A stretch of 64,000 nucleotides of DNA. Origin: Mesorhizobium sp. M2E.F.Ca.ET.219.01.1.1 (GTDB taxonomy: Bacteria; Pseudomonadota; Alphaproteobacteria; Rhizobiales; Rhizobiaceae). The stretch covers positions 310,001-374,000 of the forward strand of contig NZ_SADT02000004.1 in NCBI RefSeq assembly GCF_004016445.2, read 5' to 3'. Shown piece by piece: positions 61,293 to 64,000 of this stretch; position 1 is the stretch's first letter; each line of letters starts with the position of its first letter. The position numbers and the translations under genes are program-made. The notes under the pieces are model-generated. The model did not search any database. It saw only the letters and a list, made by a program, of their open reading frames with translations, and was not told the origin of the DNA.

Positions 61293-61701
61293 GTGTCATT
61301 CGGTCGGTTTAGGCCGATCGCTAGAGCATGATCCCGAAAAGAAAGATCATGCTCCAGCAAAGAAGAATTCCGGACCGCCGATCCGTCGGCGGCTCGGTAC
61401 CCCGGAAGCCGGAAGGTTTCCGGATATCCTGTCCGAGATTGCAGGCGGCCCAAAAGCCTTAATTCACTTGGGCCTGCATGAGACGGGTGAAGACCCGACA
61501 AAGGAGCAAGTGCTCCAATGAAAGGTTCGAACCGTGTTTGCCTTTTGTCAGCGCATCGCCGGCTTCGCCGTCGGTGTGGCGAGAAAGGGGGCAGGATCCT
61601 CGAGCGTCGTTCGGGAGATCCGTTTTTGGATGGCCCGGCCGGCAAAAGGCAACCCGACTTCTGACCTCGAGAATGAGGCAGGGGTCAACTGGAGATAGGC
61701 A
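61293..61701 (+). promoter_or_regulatory. rplA-rplJ intergenic region with L10-leader-like structures
   Basis: A 409 bp gap. It holds a family C-type hairpin (61324-61354), then three stems at 61441-61516: GCAGG...CCTGC with inner CCCAA/TTGGG and an asymmetric internal loop; CGGGT-GAAG-ACCCG (61484-61497); and GGAGC-AAGT-GCTCC (61503-61516). In many bacteria L10-L12 binds a leader in this place to repress rplJL. The stems fit such a leader, though the exact kink-turn was not verified. About 185 nt follow before the rplJ start. Confidence 0.6.
61324..61354 (+). repeat. Dispersed palindromic repeat, family C-like, copy 3
   Basis: GAGCATGATC-CCGAAAAGAAA-GATCATGCTC, a perfect 10 bp stem with 11-nt loop, sharing GCATGATCCCGAAAA with other family C elements. 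It has no T-tract, so it may stabilise the rplA 3' end rather than terminate. Confidence 0.7.
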
Positions 61702-62220
61702 GTGGACAGAGCGGAAAAGCGCGAACTCGTCACGGGCCTGAATGATGCGTTCTCGAACGCGGGTTCAGTCGTCGTGGCCCACTACGCCGGTATCACCGTG
61801 GCGCAAATGAACGACCTTCGGTCGAAGATGCGCGCTGCCGGCGGCACCGTCAAAGTCGCGAAGAACCGTCTCGCCAAGATCGCTCTTCAGGGCACGGACT
61901 CCGCATCGATCATCGATCTGTTCAAGGGACAGACGCTGGTCGCTTATTCGGAGGATCCGATTGCGGCGCCGAAGGTCGCGTCCGAATTCGCTAAGGGGAA
62001 TGACAAGCTGGTCATTCTCGGCGGCGCGATGGGCTCGACCTCGCTCAACGCCGATGGTGTCAAGGCACTCGCCACGATGCCGTCGCTCGACGAGCTGCGC
62101 GCCAAGCTGGTTGGCATGATCGCCACGCCGGCAACCCGGATCGCCCAGATCGTCAATGCGCCCGCGGCTTCGGTCGCGCGTGTCATCGGCGCTTACGCCC
62201 GGAAGGACGAGGCGGCATGA
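61702..62220 (+). CDS. rplJ: 50S ribosomal protein L10
   Basis: A 172-residue L10, which anchors L7/L12 dimers to the ribosome and represses its own mRNA. Shown by KRELVTGLNDAFSNAGSVVV, VAKNRLAKIAL and ILGGAMGS; the C-terminal helix (ATRIAQIVNAPAASVARVIG) binds L12. The start is GTG at 61702, following GGAGATAGGCA. Confidence 0.98.
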   Translation: MDRAEKRELVTGLNDAFSNAGSVVVAHYAGITVAQMNDLRSKMRAAGGTVKVAKNRLAKIALQGTDSASIIDLFKGQTLVAYSEDPIAAPKVASEFAKGNDKLVILGGAMGSTSLNADGVKALATMPSLDELRAKLVGMIATPATRIAQIVNAPAASVARVIGAYARKDEAA

Positions 62221-62274
62221 GGCCGTTCCTCGCTGTCAACAACACACGTTCGAACCAATTGAAGGAATATACAA

Positions 62275-62655
62275 ATGGCTGATCTCGCGAAGATCGTAGA
62301 CGACCTTTCGAGCCTGACCGTCCTCGAGGCGGCTGAGCTGTCGAAGCTCCTGGAAGAGAAGTGGGGCGTTTCGGCCGCCGCTCCGGTGGCTGTTGCCGCC
62401 GCCGCCGGTGGTGCTGCCGCTGCTGCTGCTCCGGCTGAAGAGAAGACGGAATTCGACGTCGTTCTCGCCGATGCCGGCGCCCAGAAGATCAACGTCATCA
62501 AGGAAGTCCGCGCCATCACCGGCCTTGGCCTCAAGGAAGCCAAGGACCTGGTCGAAGCGGCTCCGAAGCCGGTCAAGGAAGGCGTTTCCAAGGCCGACGC
62601 CGACAAGTTCAAGGCTCAGCTGGAAGCAGCTGGCGCCAAGGTCGAGCTGAAGTAA
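62275..62655 (+). CDS. rplL: 50S ribosomal protein L7/L12
   Basis: A 126-residue L7/L12 stalk protein that recruits translation GTPases. N-terminal dimer domain (about 1-35), Ala-rich hinge (about 38-58, AAAPVAVAAAAGGAAAAAAP in part: VAAAAGGAAAAA) and C-terminal domain with KINVIKEVRAITGLGLKEAK. Start lies 54 bp after rplJ, preceded by GAAGGAATATACAA. Confidence 0.99.
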   Translation: MADLAKIVDDLSSLTVLEAAELSKLLEEKWGVSAAAPVAVAAAAGGAAAAAAPAEEKTEFDVVLADAGAQKINVIKEVRAITGLGLKEAKDLVEAAPKPVKEGVSKADADKFKAQLEAAGAKVELK

Positions 62656-62662
62656 CAGGCGA

Positions 62663-62790
62663 GGGCGGACGGTCTCGCGCCGTCCGCCCCCTCCCTTGGG
62701 TTGAGGGAGGGTGTTGTTGCGCGAGGCGTTTGAAAACCTCTTTCCTGAGGGCCGAAAAGCGGCCTTCCGGAAACGGGTTTTCTCCCGTTT
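62663..62790 (+). promoter_or_regulatory. Hairpin cluster between rplL and rpoB
   Basis: Four stems in series: GGGCGGACGG with CCGTCCGCCC (62663-62689), CCCTCCCT with AGGGAGGG (62689-62711), GGCCG with CGGCC (62750-62764) and AAACGGG with CCCGTTT (62771-62790). None has a long T-tract. The first two share one base and compete. In E. coli this gap holds a partial terminator and an RNase III site that set the rpoB level; a similar role is likely. Confidence 0.6.
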
Positions 62791-62918
62791 TAGCCGGCTG
62801 CCGCCAAGCTGTTGGCAGTGAACGGCAAAGAACAGATAGGGGCAGCCGCCGAGGCCGCCCGTTGGTGCAAGGCGAGCCGCGGCGAGGTTCGTCCCGAGTT
62901 TAGAGCTAAGGAGCGACG

Positions 62919-64000
62919 ATGGCCCAGACCCAGACTTTCAATGGCCGCAGACGCGTACGCAAGTTCTTCGGAAAGATCCCGGAAGTTGCGGAGATGCCGA
63001 ACCTGATCGAGGTTCAGAAGGCATCCTATGACCAGTTCCTGATGGTGGACGAGCCCAAGGGCGGCCGTCCGGACGAAGGGCTGCAGGCCGTTTTCAAGTC
63101 GGTCTTCCCGATCTCCGACTTTTCCGGCTCCTCCATGCTGGAGTTCGTGAAGTACGAGTTCGAGGCACCGAAATTCGACGTTGACGAATGCCGTCAGCGC
63201 GACCTGACCTATGCTGCGCCGCTCAAGGTGACGCTGCGTCTCATCGTGTTCGATATCGACGAGGATACCGGCGCGAAGTCGATCAAGGACATCAAGGAGC
63301 AGGACGTTTATATGGGCGATATGCCGCTCATGACGTCGAACGGCACCTTCATCGTCAACGGCACCGAGCGTGTCATCGTCTCGCAGATGCACCGCTCGCC
63401 GGGCGTCTTCTTCGACCATGACAAGGGCAAATCGCACTCGTCGGGCAAGCTGCTGTTTGCCGCGCGCGTCATCCCCTATCGCGGCTCGTGGCTCGACATC
63501 GAGTTCGATAGCAAGGACGTCGTGCACGCCCGCATCGACCGCCGCCGCAAGATCCCGGTGACGTCGCTTCTGATGGCGCTCGGCATGGACGGCGAGGAGA
63601 TCCTCTCGACCTTCTACAACAAGATCACCTACAAGCGCTCCGGCGACCACTGGCGCATTCCGTTCAACGTCGAGCGGTTCCGCGGCCTCAAGGCCGTTGG
63701 CGACCTGGTTGACGCCGACACGGGCGAAGTCGTTGTCGAGGCCGGCAAGAAGATCACCGCCCGCCAGGCCCGCCAGCTTGGCGAGAAGGGCCTCAAGGCC
63801 ATCAAGGCGACCGACGAGGACCTGCTCGGCAACTACCTTGCCGAGGACATCGTCAACTACGCCACCGGCGAGATCTTCCTCGAGGCCGGCGACGAGATCG
63901 ACGACAAGACGCTGAAGGTGCTGCTCGGCACCGGCGAGGACGAGATCCAGATCCTGGACATCGACCACGTCAATGTCGGCGCCTACATCCGCAACACGCT
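62919..64000 (+). CDS. rpoB: RNA polymerase beta subunit (5' part)
   Basis: N-terminal 360 codons of RpoB; the gene continues past the window. Visible conserved parts are FNGRRRVRKFFGKIPEVAEMPNLIEVQKASYDQF (in part: RVRKFFGKIPEVAEMPNLI), MTSNGTFIVNGTERVIVSQ, HRSPGVFFDHD and ARVIPYRGSWLDIEFD. The rifampicin region is not reached. Start follows AAGGAGCGACG, 263 bp after rplL. Confidence 0.99.
   Translation, partial: MAQTQTFNGRRRVRKFFGKIPEVAEMPNLIEVQKASYDQFLMVDEPKGGRPDEGLQAVFKSVFPISDFSGSSMLEFVKYEFEAPKFDVDECRQRDLTYAAPLKVTLRLIVFDIDEDTGAKSIKDIKEQDVYMGDMPLMTSNGTFIVNGTERVIVSQMHRSPGVFFDHDKGKSHSSGKLLFAARVIPYRGSWLDIEFDSKDVVHARIDRRRKIPVTSLLMALGMDGEEILSTFYNKITYKRSGDHWRIPFNVERFRGLKAVGDLVDADTGEVVVEAGKKITARQARQLGEKGLKAIKATDEDLLGNYLAEDIVNYATGEIFLEAGDEIDDKTLKVLLGTGEDEIQILDIDHVNVGAYIRNT

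Overview
The window is about 63% GC and reads as a chromosomal segment of a rhizobial alphaproteobacterium, most likely Mesorhizobium or a close Phyllobacteriaceae relative. This rests on gene content and order (NDUFA12 / DUF2155 / aat / accC-accB / aroQ / DsbA / M48; rlmB / tRNA-Tyr / tRNA-Gly / tuf / tRNA-Trp / secE-nusG-rplKAJL-rpoB), on the BA14K, BTLCP and split-S1 RNase E families, and on dispersed intergenic palindromes typical of this group. No rRNA operon, insertion sequence, prophage or CRISPR array is visible. Nearly all of it is core or near-core chromosome.

Layout. 1-8.3 kb: a 5'-complete, 3'-truncated cytochrome P450, a gamma carbonic anhydrase homologue, an ankyrin protein, a secreted transglutaminase-like peptidase, a two-PilZ protein beside a PAS protein (probable c-di-GMP/signal input), a rhomboid protease, a CBS-pair protein and a damaged YjhX-type gene. 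8.6-13.3 kb: gatB, a GNAT acetyltransferase, an AIM24 protein and overlapping panB-panC. 13.3-20.3 kb: complex I accessory subunit, DUF2155 protein, aat, accB-accC, aroQ, a periplasmic DsbA-like protein and an M48/TPR protease. 20.5-31.7 kb: aminotransferase, glutaminase, rne, the amidase/PBP1a wall pair, and prfB with its programmed +1 frameshift. 31.7-38 kb: two GFA-fold proteins, several secreted or lipoproteins, a DEAD-box helicase and NAD kinase.

38-43.3 kb is a polyamine-type ABC transport operon ending in a metallo-beta-lactamase-fold hydrolase, with a divergent TetR regulator and a clear palindrome between them. 43.4-46 kb holds small proteins around a tRNA-Thr. 45.9-50.5 kb is an IclR-regulated glyoxylate pathway (gcl-hyi-glxR) that makes glycerate from two glyoxylate. 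50.6-64 kb is the translation/transcription cluster rlmB, tRNA-Tyr, tRNA-Gly, tuf, tRNA-Trp, secE, nusG, rplK, rplA, rplJ, rplL and rpoB (truncated by the window end), interrupted by accessory genes: YidB- and YeaQ-type proteins, a sulfotransferase, a DMT transporter, a tandemly duplicated ClpP-like secreted protein and a truncated haemoglobin.

The most unusual signals are: (1) a 43-67 bp palindromic repeat present five times, three copies supplying the stop codon of the preceding gene and one translated as the N-terminus of the DUF2155 protein; (2) the duplicated ClpP-like protein whose second half has lost the presumed nucleophile; (3) an orphan intrinsic terminator suggesting a small RNA near 6.1-6.3 kb; (4) a hairpin with a G-quadruplex-type loop near 3.65 kb; (5) the transporter-hydrolase operon with an unknown substrate.
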